In this document: positions 41,762-50,553 of the stretch, piece after piece
Position numbering within the stretch: the stretch's first letter is position 1
Layout: every line of letters starts with the position of its first letter
DNA from: an uncultured Opitutia bacterium
GTDB taxonomy: Bacteria > Verrucomicrobiota > Verrucomicrobiia > Opitutales > Opitutaceae
Assembly: GCA_937952235.1 (NCBI GenBank)
Contig: CALFZM010000253.1
Coordinates: 1 to 50,580 of the forward strand
Direction of reading: 5' to 3'
DNA length: 50,580 bases
Made by a program: the position numbers and the translations under genes
The notes under the pieces: generated by a model
What the model saw: the letters and a program-made list of their open reading frames with translations, nothing else
Told to the model about the DNA's origin: nothing
Database searches by the model: none

Positions 41762-43723
41762 ATGTCATCCGCGCTGTCCGCCGCCGCCGATTCCACCATG
41801 CCTTGTCGTCCCCTCCTTCGTCTTTCCTTCCTGCTGCTGGCCGCCTGGGTCGTGGTGGCGGGCGTCCGGGCACAGCAGCCGCCCGCCCCTCCCGCGCCGC
41901 CGGCGCCCGCGGCCGAGCCCGCGGAGCCGCGCGCGCCCGGCCCGGAAACGGAGGAGCGCGCGGGTCTCCGGCGGCTGGATACGTCGTCTCCCGCTGCGCC
42001 CGAGTCCGACCGGCGCGAGGGCTGGCCGCCCGTGGGTTACCAGCACGTGCCGGCGGGGCGGACGATGCGCGAGGTCATCGCGTTCTTCGGCGGCGCGGTC
42101 GTGGAAGGGAGGGTGACGCGGGACGCGGTCTCGATCTTCGGCCGTACCCGGGTCGAGGACGGCGGGACGGTCGGCGGCAGCGTGGTGGCGGTGCTGGGAC
42201 GAATCGACCTGCGGGGCAGCGTCGGGGAGGATACCGTCAGCGTGCTCGGTGCCACCGCGATCAACGGGCCGGTGGGCGGAGATGTCGTGACCGTGCTGGG
42301 CAACTTGCACCTCGGGCCCAGGGCGGTGATCGCCCGCGATGTCGTCGTGGTGGGCGGCCGGCTGGAGCGCGACCCCGCGGCGGAGATCCACGGGGAGGTC
42401 GTGCACCTGCCGTTCCTGCCGCAGGGTGCCGACTTCGGCGGGCTGGGTGTCTGGTTCGAGCGCTGCCTGCTGTGGGGACGGCCCCTCGCGTTCGATGCCC
42501 GCTTGGGCTGGGCGTGGCTCGTCGCCGGCATCGCGCTGGGTTTCCACCTGCTGGTGTCGCTCCTGTTCCCGCGGGCGGTGGTGCACGGCGCGCAGACCCT
42601 CGAGACCCGGCCGGGCGGTTCCCTGCTCGCGCTCGCGCTCACGGTGATCCTGAGCCCGGTGGCGATCGCGTTGCTGGCGCTGACTATCGTCGGTGCCCTC
42701 GTGGTACCGCTGTTCGGCCTCGCGCTCTTCTTCGGGGCGATCTTCGGCAAGACCGTCATGCTCGCCTGGCTGGGCCGGCGCCTCACCCCGGCCGGCGGGG
42801 CGCCGGTGCTCGCGGTCCTGACCGGCGGTGTGCTCGTGACGCTGCTTTACACCGTGCCGGTGGTCGGGTTTCTCACCTTCAAGGTACTGAGCTGGGTCGG
42901 CCTCGGGGCGGTGGTGTATGCGGTGGCCCTCGCGACGCGACGCGAGGGTCCGCTGGCAGTGCCGGCGGCCGGCGTGGCGCCGGTCGGCATCGTGCCGCCG
43001 GCCGGTGGCGTCCCGCCTTCGCCGCCATTCGTCCATCGGGCGCCCGCGGTGCCGCCCGCGGCAGCCGCGCCGGGCTTCGTGCCACCGGTGGTTTCCCATG
43101 ACACCGCTGCAGGTACGCCTCCCGCGGACGATGTCCCTGCTCCCGCCGGGATTCCGGTGGCGGTGCCGCCCGCGAGCGTCGCTGCGCCCGCACCCTCCCT
43201 GCCGGCCGCGGCGGAGACGACGGTCCCTCCGGCGGGCGGCGTGCCGCCTTCGGGAAGTCCGCCCCCGGCGCCGCCGCCGGCCGCGAGCGGGCCGCTGCCG
43301 GTGCCGCCGGCGCTGGCGTTGCCGCGCGCGGGTTTCTTCATCCGCATGGCGGCGCTGGCGCTGGACGCGATCCTGGTCGGCATGATCCTGAACCTGACCT
43401 CCGGGCTGCTGCCGCGCTTCCTGCAGATCCAGCACGGGCCGGGCGGGCTCCTCGTCGTGCTGGCGGTCTATGCCGCGTGTTTGTGGAAACTCCGCGGCAC
43501 GACCATCGGCGGCATCGTGTGCGGCCTGAAGGTCGTGCGACTCGACCAGCGCGAGCTGGACTGGGCGACGGCGGTTGTCCGGGCGCTGGGCTGTTTCCTG
43601 TCGCTCGTGGTCGGAGGGCTCGGCTTCGTGTGGGTGGCCTTCGACGACGAAAAGCAGTCGTGGCACGACAAGATCGCCGGCACGACGGTCGTGCGGGTGC
43701 CCAAGGGCACGCCGCTGGTGTGA
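41762..43723 (+). CDS. RDD-family membrane protein with bactofilin-like repeat region
   Basis: A 653-residue envelope protein. After a signal-like segment (LLLAAWVVVAGVRA) and a Pro/Ala-rich linker comes a repeated beta region (about 110-220): DAVSIFGRTRVEDGGTVGG, SVVAVLGRIDLRGSVGEDT and DVVTVLGNLHLG, the pattern of polymer-forming beta-helical repeats. Several membrane segments follow (LVAGIALGFHLLVSLLF, LALTVILSPVAIALLALTIV, LTGGVLVTLLYTVPVVGFL), then a long Pro-rich stretch with VPPAGGVPP motifs (about 400-515). The C-terminal RDD domain (about 520-640) has FFIRMAALALDAILVGMI, TIGGIVCGLKVVRLD and DEKQSWHDKIAGTTVV. The ATG at 41762 is 9 bp after the preceding frame ends, so it probably belongs to the sigma operon. 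Its function is unknown; the layout suggests an envelope scaffold. Confidence 0.85.
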   Translation: MSSALSAAADSTMPCRPLLRLSFLLLAAWVVVAGVRAQQPPAPPAPPAPAAEPAEPRAPGPETEERAGLRRLDTSSPAAPESDRREGWPPVGYQHVPAGRTMREVIAFFGGAVVEGRVTRDAVSIFGRTRVEDGGTVGGSVVAVLGRIDLRGSVGEDTVSVLGATAINGPVGGDVVTVLGNLHLGPRAVIARDVVVVGGRLERDPAAEIHGEVVHLPFLPQGADFGGLGVWFERCLLWGRPLAFDARLGWAWLVAGIALGFHLLVSLLFPRAVVHGAQTLETRPGGSLLALALTVILSPVAIALLALTIVGALVVPLFGLALFFGAIFGKTVMLAWLGRRLTPAGGAPVLAVLTGGVLVTLLYTVPVVGFLTFKVLSWVGLGAVVYAVALATRREGPLAVPAAGVAPVGIVPPAGGVPPSPPFVHRAPAVPPAAAAPGFVPPVVSHDTAAGTPPADDVPAPAGIPVAVPPASVAAPAPSLPAAAETTVPPAGGVPPSGSPPPAPPPAASGPLPVPPALALPRAGFFIRMAALALDAILVGMILNLTSGLLPRFLQIQHGPGGLLVVLAVYAACLWKLRGTTIGGIVCGLKVVRLDQRELDWATAVVRALGCFLSLVVGGLGFVWVAFDDEKQSWHDKIAGTTVVRVPKGTPLV

Positions 43724-43806
43724 CCGGCGGAACGGTGCGGCGCTGGCGGCGGCGCGTCCGAGTTTCGGGCTGACAGCCGGGAAGCGATGCGCGATGGGTT
43801 GCGCTC

Positions 43807-44292
43807 ATGACCAAACCACTCGTCGGCGTCATCATGGGCAGCACCTCCGACTGGGAGACGATGCAGCACGCGGCCGCACAGCTCGAGGCGCTCGGCGTGC
43901 CGTTCGAGCGCCGCGTCGTCTCGGCGCACCGCACGCCGCGGCTGCTGGTCAGCTACGCGGAGAGCGCGGAGCGCCGCGGCCTGAAGGTCATCATTGCCGG
44001 GGCCGGCGGCGCGGCGCACCTGCCGGGCATGACGGCTTCGATGACCACGCTGCCGGTGCTCGGTGTGCCGGTGGAATCGAAGGCGCTCAAGGGCCTCGAC
44101 TCGCTGTTGTCGATCGCGCAGATGCCGGGAGGCGTGCCCGTCGCGACGTTCGCCGTAGGCAAGGCCGGCGCGATCAACGCGGCATTGTTCGCGGCGTCGC
44201 TGCTGGCGCAGAGCGACGCCGGGACCCGGCGGGCCTGGAAGAAGTTCCGCACCGACCAGACGGCCAAGGTGCTGAAAGCGCGCCTGCCGTGA
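43807..44292 (+). CDS. purE: N5-carboxyaminoimidazole ribonucleotide mutase
   Basis: Converts N5-CAIR to CAIR in de novo purine synthesis (cytoplasm). The 161 residues are the standard class I PurE length. Motifs are VGVIMGSTSDWETM, RRVVSAHRTPRLL (active-site His) and IIAGAGGAAHLPGMTASMT, with VPVATFAVGKAGAINAALFA near the end. The ATG at 43807 is the obvious start. purK follows after 97 bp, the usual pairing for the two-step ATP-dependent route. Confidence 0.97.
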   Translation: MTKPLVGVIMGSTSDWETMQHAAAQLEALGVPFERRVVSAHRTPRLLVSYAESAERRGLKVIIAGAGGAAHLPGMTASMTTLPVLGVPVESKALKGLDSLLSIAQMPGGVPVATFAVGKAGAINAALFAASLLAQSDAGTRRAWKKFRTDQTAKVLKARLP

Positions 44293-44389
44293 GGCGCCGC
44301 CGCCCCGGTGGCCGCGAGGCGAAAAGCCCGACCGCCGGCTTGCCCGGGCGGAGGTTTCTCCGTTCAACCTTCTCCTCTTGTCCGCAATC

Positions 44390-45526
44390 ATGATTTCTCC
44401 CGGCAGCACGATCGGCATACTCGGTGGCGGCCAGCTCGGCCGGATGCTTGGCCAGGCGGCCCAGGCGATGGGGTACCGCGTGCACGTGTTCGAGCCGGTC
44501 GGGCCGTGTCCGGCGGGTGCGGTCGCCAACCTCGAGGTGAACGCGAGCTACGAGGACCTCGAGGCGCTGAAGGCGTTCGCACGGGCGTGTGCGGTGGTGA
44601 CGTACGAGTTCGAGAACATCCCCGCGGCGCCCCTCGAGGCCATCGCCCCGCTCGTGCCGCTCCTGCCGCGGGCGGAGGTGTTGCACATCACCCAGAACCG
44701 TCAGCGCGAGAAGGCCTGGCTCCGTGCGAACGGATTCCCGCACGTCCGGTACGCGGAGGCGCTCGATGGCGACATCGCCGCGGTGATCGGCCAGGTCGGC
44801 CGGCCGTGCGTGGTGAAGACGGCAGACTTCGGTTACGACGGGAAGGGGCAGATGAAGATCGTCGACGACGCGGACCTGGAAAAGGCGGTCGCGATCTTCC
44901 GGGGCCGGCGGTGCGTGGTGGAGCGCTGGGTGGATTTCTCGTGCGAGCTTTCGGTGATCGTGGCGCGCTCCAGCGCGGGCGAAGTGCGGGCGTTTCCGGT
45001 GGCGGAGAACATTCACGCGCGCCACATCCTCGACCTGTCGATCGTGCCCGCGCGCGTCGGCGCCGCGGTGACGCGCGAGGCCGAACACCTGGCGGTCGCC
45101 ATCGCCGAGCGGCTCGGGGTCGTCGGCCTGCTGGCCGTGGAGATGTTCGTCGCCTCCAGCGGCGAGGTGCTCGTCAACGAACTTGCGCCGCGCCCGCACA
45201 ACAGCGGCCACTGGACGCTCGACGGCTGCGAGACGAGCCAGTTCGAGCAGCATCTCCGGGCCGTCTGCGGCCTGCCGCTCGGCCCGGTGGGAGTGAGGGA
45301 ACCGACGGTGATGGTGAACATCCTCGGTGACGCCTGGCACTGGCGCGACGGACGCGTCGCGGGCGACCCCAACTGGCGCGCGCTGCTCGCCGAACCGCGC
45401 GCCAAGCTGCACCTCTACGGCAAGGCCGAGCCGCGATTCGGCCGGAAGATGGGACACTTCACGGTGCGGGACCGGAACCTCGAGGCCGCGCTGGCGCGCG
45501 CGAAAGAGCTGCAGGCGCAGCTCTGA
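44390..45526 (+). CDS. purK: 5-(carboxyamino)imidazole ribonucleotide synthase
   Basis: An ATP-grasp enzyme that makes N5-CAIR from AIR, bicarbonate and ATP. It is 378 residues from the ATG at 44390. The N-terminal fold starts TIGILGGGQLGRMLGQAA. The ATP-grasp domain has CVVKTADFGYDGKGQMKI, a CVVERWVDFSCELSVIVAR segment and LLAVEMFVASSGEVLVNELA with PRPHNSGHWT, the family signature. It supplies the substrate of the upstream purE product. A TTG four codons upstream (44378) is an alternative but less likely start. Confidence 0.97.
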   Translation: MISPGSTIGILGGGQLGRMLGQAAQAMGYRVHVFEPVGPCPAGAVANLEVNASYEDLEALKAFARACAVVTYEFENIPAAPLEAIAPLVPLLPRAEVLHITQNRQREKAWLRANGFPHVRYAEALDGDIAAVIGQVGRPCVVKTADFGYDGKGQMKIVDDADLEKAVAIFRGRRCVVERWVDFSCELSVIVARSSAGEVRAFPVAENIHARHILDLSIVPARVGAAVTREAEHLAVAIAERLGVVGLLAVEMFVASSGEVLVNELAPRPHNSGHWTLDGCETSQFEQHLRAVCGLPLGPVGVREPTVMVNILGDAWHWRDGRVAGDPNWRALLAEPRAKLHLYGKAEPRFGRKMGHFTVRDRNLEAALARAKELQAQL

Positions 45527-45580
45527 TCCGGAGCCAGGGTTTCAGCCTTCGGATCTCCCATGAGTGCGGTCGCGCGGAAA

Positions 45581-45656
45581 GGTGGAGCGGCTCGTCCTCA
45601 TGCTGCTGCGGTCGGGGGCGTCGAACGTCAGCCGCCTGGGGACAGGCGGCTCCACC
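45581..45656 (-). repeat. Family 1 two-hairpin 3'-end repeat, copy E
   Basis: Lies in the convergent gap between the purK stop (54 bp away) and the MobA-like stop (50 bp away). The well-preserved hairpin is on the right: stem AGCCGCCTG/CAGGCGGCT with loop GGGA. The left hairpin (AGCGGC..TCCT..GCTGCT) is diverged. Ends GGTGGAGC and GCTCCACC are exact complements. Relative to copies A-C the preserved half is inverted. Confidence 0.85.
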
Positions 45657-45706
45657 GCGACGAAATCGTTGGCTGATCGCGGCGGTCCGTTGCCGCAGTC
45701 TGCGCG

Positions 45707-46339
45707 CTACGGTCGGGCGCTGGCTTGCCAGGCGGCGACATCGGCCGGGGTGTCGAGGTCGACCGCGAGGGCGGGCAGGTCGACGGCCGCCACCTCCCCG
45801 CGGCTGCCGTCGAGCAGCGCGCGGGCCCCGGCTTCGCCCGTGAGGTGAGCGAGTTCGTCGAAGTGACGCGCGAGGAAGAGCGCGGGCGCCCCCAACCTCC
45901 CGCCGTAGCGGGCCGCGGCGATGGTGCGGCCGCTGGCGCGCTGGGCGGCGAGCAGGGCGTCGATGGCTGCCGCCGAAAAGGCCGGCTGGTCGCAGAGGCA
46001 GACGATCCCGGCATCGAGCCGACGGGAAAACTGCCGCAGGGTCGTGACTCCGGCGCGCAGGGAGGCGGCCATGCCCTCGGGCCAGGCGGCGTTCTCGATC
46101 ACGAGCACCGGAAAGGGGGCAAGCAGCGGTCGCAGCGTCTCGGCGTGAGCGCCGAGCACCACCACCACCGGCCAAACCGGCGAAGCGAGGACTGCGCGCA
46201 CGGTGCGCACCAGGAGTGGTTCGCCCTCGACGACGAGCAATTGCTTGGGCTGACCGAGCCGCTGCGAGGCGCCGGCGGCCAGCACGATCGCCCCGCAGCG
46301 CAGGGGGGTCTCCGCGGGTGGATCAGGAGCGTCAGCCAT
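45707..46339 (-). CDS. MobA/MocA-like nucleotidyltransferase
   Basis: A 210-residue protein of the MobA/MocA nucleotidyltransferase fold, which attaches CMP or GMP to molybdopterin. The N-terminal signature is AIVLAAGASQRLGQPKQLLV (part of the conserved LAAGxSxRxGxxK), with later CLCDQPAFSA (metal-binding Asp) and GRLGAPALFLARHFDEL. The ATG at 46339 overlaps the end of xdhC by 8 bp. The XdhC partner suggests maturation of a molybdenum hydroxylase of the xanthine dehydrogenase/CoxL family, but no such structural gene is in the window. MocA-type CMP transfer is more likely than MobA-type GMP transfer from this context. Confidence 0.88.
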   Translation of the reverse strand: MADAPDPPAETPLRCGAIVLAAGASQRLGQPKQLLVVEGEPLLVRTVRAVLASPVWPVVVVLGAHAETLRPLLAPFPVLVIENAAWPEGMAASLRAGVTTLRQFSRRLDAGIVCLCDQPAFSAAAIDALLAAQRASGRTIAAARYGGRLGAPALFLARHFDELAHLTGEAGARALLDGSRGEVAAVDLPALAVDLDTPADVAAWQASARP

Positions 46340-47327
46340 GGATGGGACGGCGGCGTTCCCGCAGCGGCCTGGCGTCGCGACCGCTGCGCACCGCTTGCAT
46401 CTCGGCGAGGATCGAGAGCGCGACCTGCTCGGGGCCGTCCGCCCCCAGGTCGAGCCCCACCGGGGCGTGGAGGCGCGCGCGCGCGCCGGCATCCACGCTC
46501 GCTCCGCCAGCGGCGATGTCCGCCAGGATCCGCTCGGCGCGCTGGCGCGGCCCGAGCAATCCGACGTAGCCGAGCGGTCGCGCGAGCAGGTCGCGCAGGA
46601 TCGGGACGTCGTGGACGTAGTGATGGGTCATCACCACCGCCAGCGCATCGGGTTCCGGCGCCGCGGCTGCGACCAGTTGGGCGGCGGGAGCAACCAGGTG
46701 CCGGCGGGCGGCCGGGAATCGGTCTTTCGTGCAGAACGTCGCGCGTGGATCGGCGACCGTGATGTCCCAGCCGAGCGCGGCAGCGAGGTGAACCAGCGGC
46801 TGGGCGTCGTCGCCCGCGCCGAACACGCAGAGCGCGGGCGGCGGCGCCACGTCTTCCAGAAACAGCGCACCCGGGTCGTCGCAATCGCCCGGCGCGGCGA
46901 GCCGTGTGCCCCACGACGTCGTTTCCACGCCGCCGTGCACGACCGTCAGGGCCGTGGGCCGGCGTCGCAGGCTGTTGGCCGCCAGGACGCTCAACCAGGG
47001 GACCGGCGGTGATATTCGTTCAATTAATACCCTCACCACGCCGTGACAGCCGAGACCGACGCCCCACACCAGGTCGTTCTCCGACGTGGTGTCGTAAACC
47101 ACTGCCTCGGGCGTTCCCGTCGCCAGCACCTGGCGAGCCCGGGTCAGCACGTCCTCCTCGAGGCAGCCGCCCGAAATCGAGCCGATGCGTATCCCGGTGC
47201 CAGTCAAGAGCAGCCGCGCCCCGGGCCGCCGGTAGGACGATCCTTCCACCGAGACGAGGGTGGCGAGCACGGCGGGCGAGGCGCCAGGCGAAGAAAGCGC
47301 CGCGACGATGGCCGGAAGTTCTTTCAT
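46332..47327 (-). CDS. XdhC/CoxI-family molybdenum-hydroxylase maturation protein
   Basis: A chaperone that helps insert sulfurated molybdenum cofactor into xanthine dehydrogenase-family enzymes. The 331-residue product has the N-terminal XdhC/CoxI domain with LVSVEGSSYRRPGARLLLT and IGSISGGCLEEDV. A Rossmann-like domain follows with ALCVFGAGDDAQPLVHLAA, TVADPR, VVMTHHYVHD and YVGLLGPRQRAERIL. The ATG at 47327 (MKELPAIVAAL) is chosen because the family domain starts there; the open frame extends upstream without family sequence. It is coupled to the MobA-like gene by an 8-bp overlap and divergent from the TonB receptor at 47519. Confidence 0.93.
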   Translation of the reverse strand: MKELPAIVAALSSPGASPAVLATLVSVEGSSYRRPGARLLLTGTGIRIGSISGGCLEEDVLTRARQVLATGTPEAVVYDTTSENDLVWGVGLGCHGVVRVLIERISPPVPWLSVLAANSLRRRPTALTVVHGGVETTSWGTRLAAPGDCDDPGALFLEDVAPPPALCVFGAGDDAQPLVHLAAALGWDITVADPRATFCTKDRFPAARRHLVAPAAQLVAAAAPEPDALAVVMTHHYVHDVPILRDLLARPLGYVGLLGPRQRAERILADIAAGGASVDAGARARLHAPVGLDLGADGPEQVALSILAEMQAVRSGRDARPLRERRRPIHG

Positions 47328-47518
47328 CGGACCCGGCGAACACGCCGGATAAGCGGCGAAAAGGCAAGCGGCCGGACCGTCCGACGGTGGGGGACCTCCC
47401 GGGGCGTCCCCCGCGTATCCCCTTGAATTATGACACTTCCTTAGCTTCTTGAGCCGACCGGCTCCCGGGAGGTCTCTCGCGGCGGGCCGGGCACTACAAC
47501 CTACACTACACTGACACC

Positions 47519-50293
47519 ATGAACATCCGCTCGCGGAAGTTTGCGGCCGGCCTTGCCCTGATTGCGGGCGCCGGCGCTGTTTTGTCTCCGGTGGCCCGGG
47601 CTGCGGCCGCACCTTCGATCCAGAATGACGAGAAGGTGACGCTCGAGAAGTTCGTCGTCACCGGTTCGTTGATTCCCATCGCGGCCGGTTCGCCGGCCGT
47701 CCCGGTCACGGTGCTGGGAACGCCCGAGATCGAGCGCACCGGCGTGACCACCGACCTGCTCGACGTGCTCCGCAAGGCGCAGCCGCAGTTCTACGGGTCG
47801 AACAACGTCGGCGCCGAAGTCGCCAACATCAACTCGGGCGACACCAACGGCGGTTCCGGCCTGGCGTTCCGCAATCGTTCGACGCTGGTCCTCATCAACG
47901 GCCGGCGTGCGCCGGTCTCGCCGGTGGCGGCCACGGGCGGCCTCGCGTTCGTCGACGTGAGCGCGATCCCCCTCGCCGCGATCGAGCGCGTGGAGATCCT
48001 TTCCGACGGCGCGTCCGCCACCTACGGCTCCGACGCGGTTTCCGGCGTGGTGAACATCATCCTGAAATCGAACTACTCCGGCGCCGAGATCGGCGGGACG
48101 TTCGCGATGAGCACCAACAGCGAGCATTGGACGAACCGTAATTTCTTCGCGGTGGCGGGCGCCACGTCCGGGGCCACGAGCGTGACGATCTCGACCGAGT
48201 GGAAGCGTGCCGATCCGCTCATCCAGAAGGACCGGGCTTTCTCGACCGGACTGTTCCGCACGCCGAGCTTCGCCGGGGTCATCGACTTCACGGCCGGGGG
48301 CAACCAGCAGTTCTACATTCTCAATCCCAGCCTCAATGCGCCGCCGCTGAATCTCGACCTGACTCCGGCGCAGGCGGTCGCCCAGGGCCTTTACAGCGGA
48401 CCGGTGGATCAGACCGCCGCCTCGCAGGTGCAGGATCTCTCGGCCTATCCCACGCTCATCGGCGCGGCGGAACGCCGGAGCTTCACCGCGATGGTCGAGC
48501 ACAAGCTCAACCCGTCCACGACGCTGTTCGGCGACTTCATGTACTCCGTGGCCGAGACGGAGACGGTGCTCAACGCGCAGCCCGTCACCGGCCTGGTGGT
48601 GGCCAGCAGCCCGCTCAATCCCTTCAGCATCGACGTGACGGCGCGCAATCGCTTCCTGGCGTTCCCCCGCATCTACGCCAACCAGGCGAACACGCTTCGC
48701 GCCGTGGCTGGCGTGAAAGGAAGTTTCGCCCGCAACTGGAACTACGACGCCGCGGTGAACTGGAACCGGATCACGCATGCGTTCCGCAACCGCAACCTGA
48801 TCGACGGCGCGAAGTACAATTCGCTGGTCGCGGATCGCACGTTCAATCCCTTCGCCCGCACGCAGGCGCCCGGCATCATCGAAAGCATGCTCGGCACGCA
48901 GGTGCGCGATTTCGTGAGCACGCTGCGCGCGTTCGATCTGAAGGTCAACGGCTCCGCCTTCGAGCTTCCCGGCGGTTCGGTGCAGCTCGGCGTGGGCGCC
49001 GCGTTCACCTGGGAAGAGCTCGACTTCACCAACGACCGCTACGACCAGACCGGCGGCTGGCTGCAGGCCACGCCCCGGCAGCCGTTCAACGCGCGCCTGA
49101 ACACCGACAGCTTCTTTGCCGAGGCCCGCATCCCGATCTTCAGCGAGAAGAACGCCCGCCGCGGCCTGCACACGCTCGAGGTGTCCGTCGCCGCGCGGCA
49201 CGACATCTACAGCACGACGGACGATCCGACCGTGCCGAAGTACTCCCTTCGCTGGCTGCCGTTCAACGACGAGCTCGCCTTCCGCGCCACGTACTCCGAG
49301 TCGTTCGTCGCGCCGAGCCTCTACGAGCTATACGGCCCGCTCACGGTCGGCTTCACGCCGTCACTTAATGTTATCCGCTACGATGCGAACGGGAATTCCC
49401 TCGGCGCCTCGGGCCAGCGGCAGTACCGCCAGCAGACGGGCGCCAACGCCGACCTGCTCCCCGCCCGCTCCCGCAACTGGAGCGCCGGCGTGGTCTGGTC
49501 GCCGAAGGCGATCAAGGGCTTCTCGATCGCGGCCGACTACTTCAACATCGATGAGCGCGACCTGATCTCCACGATCCCGATCAGCCTCATCGTCCAGGAC
49601 GTCGAACAGCGCGGCACCGCGTCGCCGTACGCCAGCCGCGTGCGCGTCGCGCGCAGCGTGGCGGGTGAAGTTCATTTCGACACCGGCGCGCCGATCACCG
49701 GCCCCGGCCAGCTCACGAGCCGGGCTTCCGACGAAGTCTGGATCAAGAACTCCAACGTCAATGTCGCGGGCGCGTGGCAGGACGGCATGGACCTGACGCT
49801 GAACTACAAGTACGACGTCCGCGACTGGGGCCGCTTCACCCTCACGTCGACCGGCACCTACCTGCGCAAGTACGTGTTCCAGGCCCTGCCGTCGCAGCCG
49901 CCGGTGGAGTATCAGGACGGCCACTTCGTCCGCGGCTCGGGTCTCGGGCGCGAAGGCGTGTTTCCCCGCTACCGGGTCAACAACCGGCTGGAGTGGACGC
50001 TGCGCAGCTTCACCGCGAGCCTGGCGCACACCTACATCCCCAGCCTCGACGACAAGACCAACCCGACGCCCTTCCGCGTGGGCAACTACAACGCCTTCGA
50101 CGTGCAGGTCGGCACGACGCTGTCGCGCACCGGCATCCGCTACCTCCGGGGCCTGCAGGTGACCGTCGGCGTGAACAACCTCATGAACCGGTTCCCGCCG
50201 CGCATTCCGTCGGAGGGCAACCAGTCGCACGACATCAACACCTACGATCCGATCGGTCGCCTGGTGTACGTGCAGGCGCGGTACAAGTTCTGA
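47519..50293 (+). CDS. TonB-dependent receptor
   Basis: An outer-membrane receptor of 924 residues. Signal peptide at about 1-28 (AAGLALIAGAGAVLSPVARA). The plug starts VTLEKFVVTGSLIPIAAGS and includes LLDVLRKAQPQFYGSNN, STLVLINGRRAPVSP and ILSDGASATYGSDAVSGVVN. The barrel ends GRLVYVQARYKF with an aromatic terminus. It resembles the receptor at 31221 more than the one at 13764. The ATG at 47519 follows a 191-bp divergent region shared with xdhC. Its last 60 bp and the following hairpin are repeated in tandem downstream. The substrate is unknown. Confidence 0.94.
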   Translation: MNIRSRKFAAGLALIAGAGAVLSPVARAAAAPSIQNDEKVTLEKFVVTGSLIPIAAGSPAVPVTVLGTPEIERTGVTTDLLDVLRKAQPQFYGSNNVGAEVANINSGDTNGGSGLAFRNRSTLVLINGRRAPVSPVAATGGLAFVDVSAIPLAAIERVEILSDGASATYGSDAVSGVVNIILKSNYSGAEIGGTFAMSTNSEHWTNRNFFAVAGATSGATSVTISTEWKRADPLIQKDRAFSTGLFRTPSFAGVIDFTAGGNQQFYILNPSLNAPPLNLDLTPAQAVAQGLYSGPVDQTAASQVQDLSAYPTLIGAAERRSFTAMVEHKLNPSTTLFGDFMYSVAETETVLNAQPVTGLVVASSPLNPFSIDVTARNRFLAFPRIYANQANTLRAVAGVKGSFARNWNYDAAVNWNRITHAFRNRNLIDGAKYNSLVADRTFNPFARTQAPGIIESMLGTQVRDFVSTLRAFDLKVNGSAFELPGGSVQLGVGAAFTWEELDFTNDRYDQTGGWLQATPRQPFNARLNTDSFFAEARIPIFSEKNARRGLHTLEVSVAARHDIYSTTDDPTVPKYSLRWLPFNDELAFRATYSESFVAPSLYELYGPLTVGFTPSLNVIRYDANGNSLGASGQRQYRQQTGANADLLPARSRNWSAGVVWSPKAIKGFSIAADYFNIDERDLISTIPISLIVQDVEQRGTASPYASRVRVARSVAGEVHFDTGAPITGPGQLTSRASDEVWIKNSNVNVAGAWQDGMDLTLNYKYDVRDWGRFTLTSTGTYLRKYVFQALPSQPPVEYQDGHFVRGSGLGREGVFPRYRVNNRLEWTLRSFTASLAHTYIPSLDDKTNPTPFRVGNYNAFDVQVGTTLSRTGIRYLRGLQVTVGVNNLMNRFPPRIPSEGNQSHDINTYDPIGRLVYVQARYKF

Positions 50294-50308
50294 GCCGCGA
50301 TGACGCCG

Positions 50309-50383
50309 GGTGGAGCCGCCTGTCCCCAGGCGGCTGACGTTCGACTGATCCGAACCAGCGGCTTGAGGACAAGCCGCTCCACC
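50309..50383 (+). repeat. Family 1 two-hairpin 3'-end repeat, copy F (reference copy)
   Basis: Starts 15 bp after the TonB receptor stop. Hairpin 1 has stem AGCCGCCTG/CAGGCGGCT with loop TCCC. Hairpin 2 has stem AGCGGCTTG/CAAGCCGCT with loop AGGA. Outer ends GGTGGAGC and GCTCCACC are exact complements. This is the cleanest copy and defines the family. Confidence 0.93.
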
Positions 50384-50478
50384 TTGCGGCCCCTCCGCCT
50401 CCCATCAACACCTACGATCCGATCGGTCGCGTGGTGTACGTGCAGGCGCGGTACAAGTTCTGAGCCGCGATGACGCCG

Positions 50479-50553
50479 GGTGGAGCCGCCTGTCCCCAGG
50501 CGGCTGACGTTCGACTGATCCGAACCAGCGGCTTGAGGACAAGCCGCTCCACC
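50479..50553 (+). repeat. Family 1 two-hairpin 3'-end repeat, copy G (in tandem unit 2)
   Basis: Identical to copy F and carried within the second 170-bp tandem unit, 15 bp after the duplicated receptor stop codon. Confidence 0.93.

Noticed and set aside
41765..43666. A 633-codon minus-strand frame opposite the RDD protein
   Set aside because: Arg/His/Gly-rich shadow; the plus strand has signal, membrane and RDD features.
47410..47460. A sigma-70 promoter in the AT-rich stretch between xdhC and the TonB receptor
   Set aside because: A CATAAT-like box exists on the minus strand, but no -35 lies at a proper distance on either strand.
13313..50553. A CRISPR array formed by the repeated hairpins
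   Set aside because: Copies are kilobases apart or 170 bp apart with identical spacers, and there are no cas genes.
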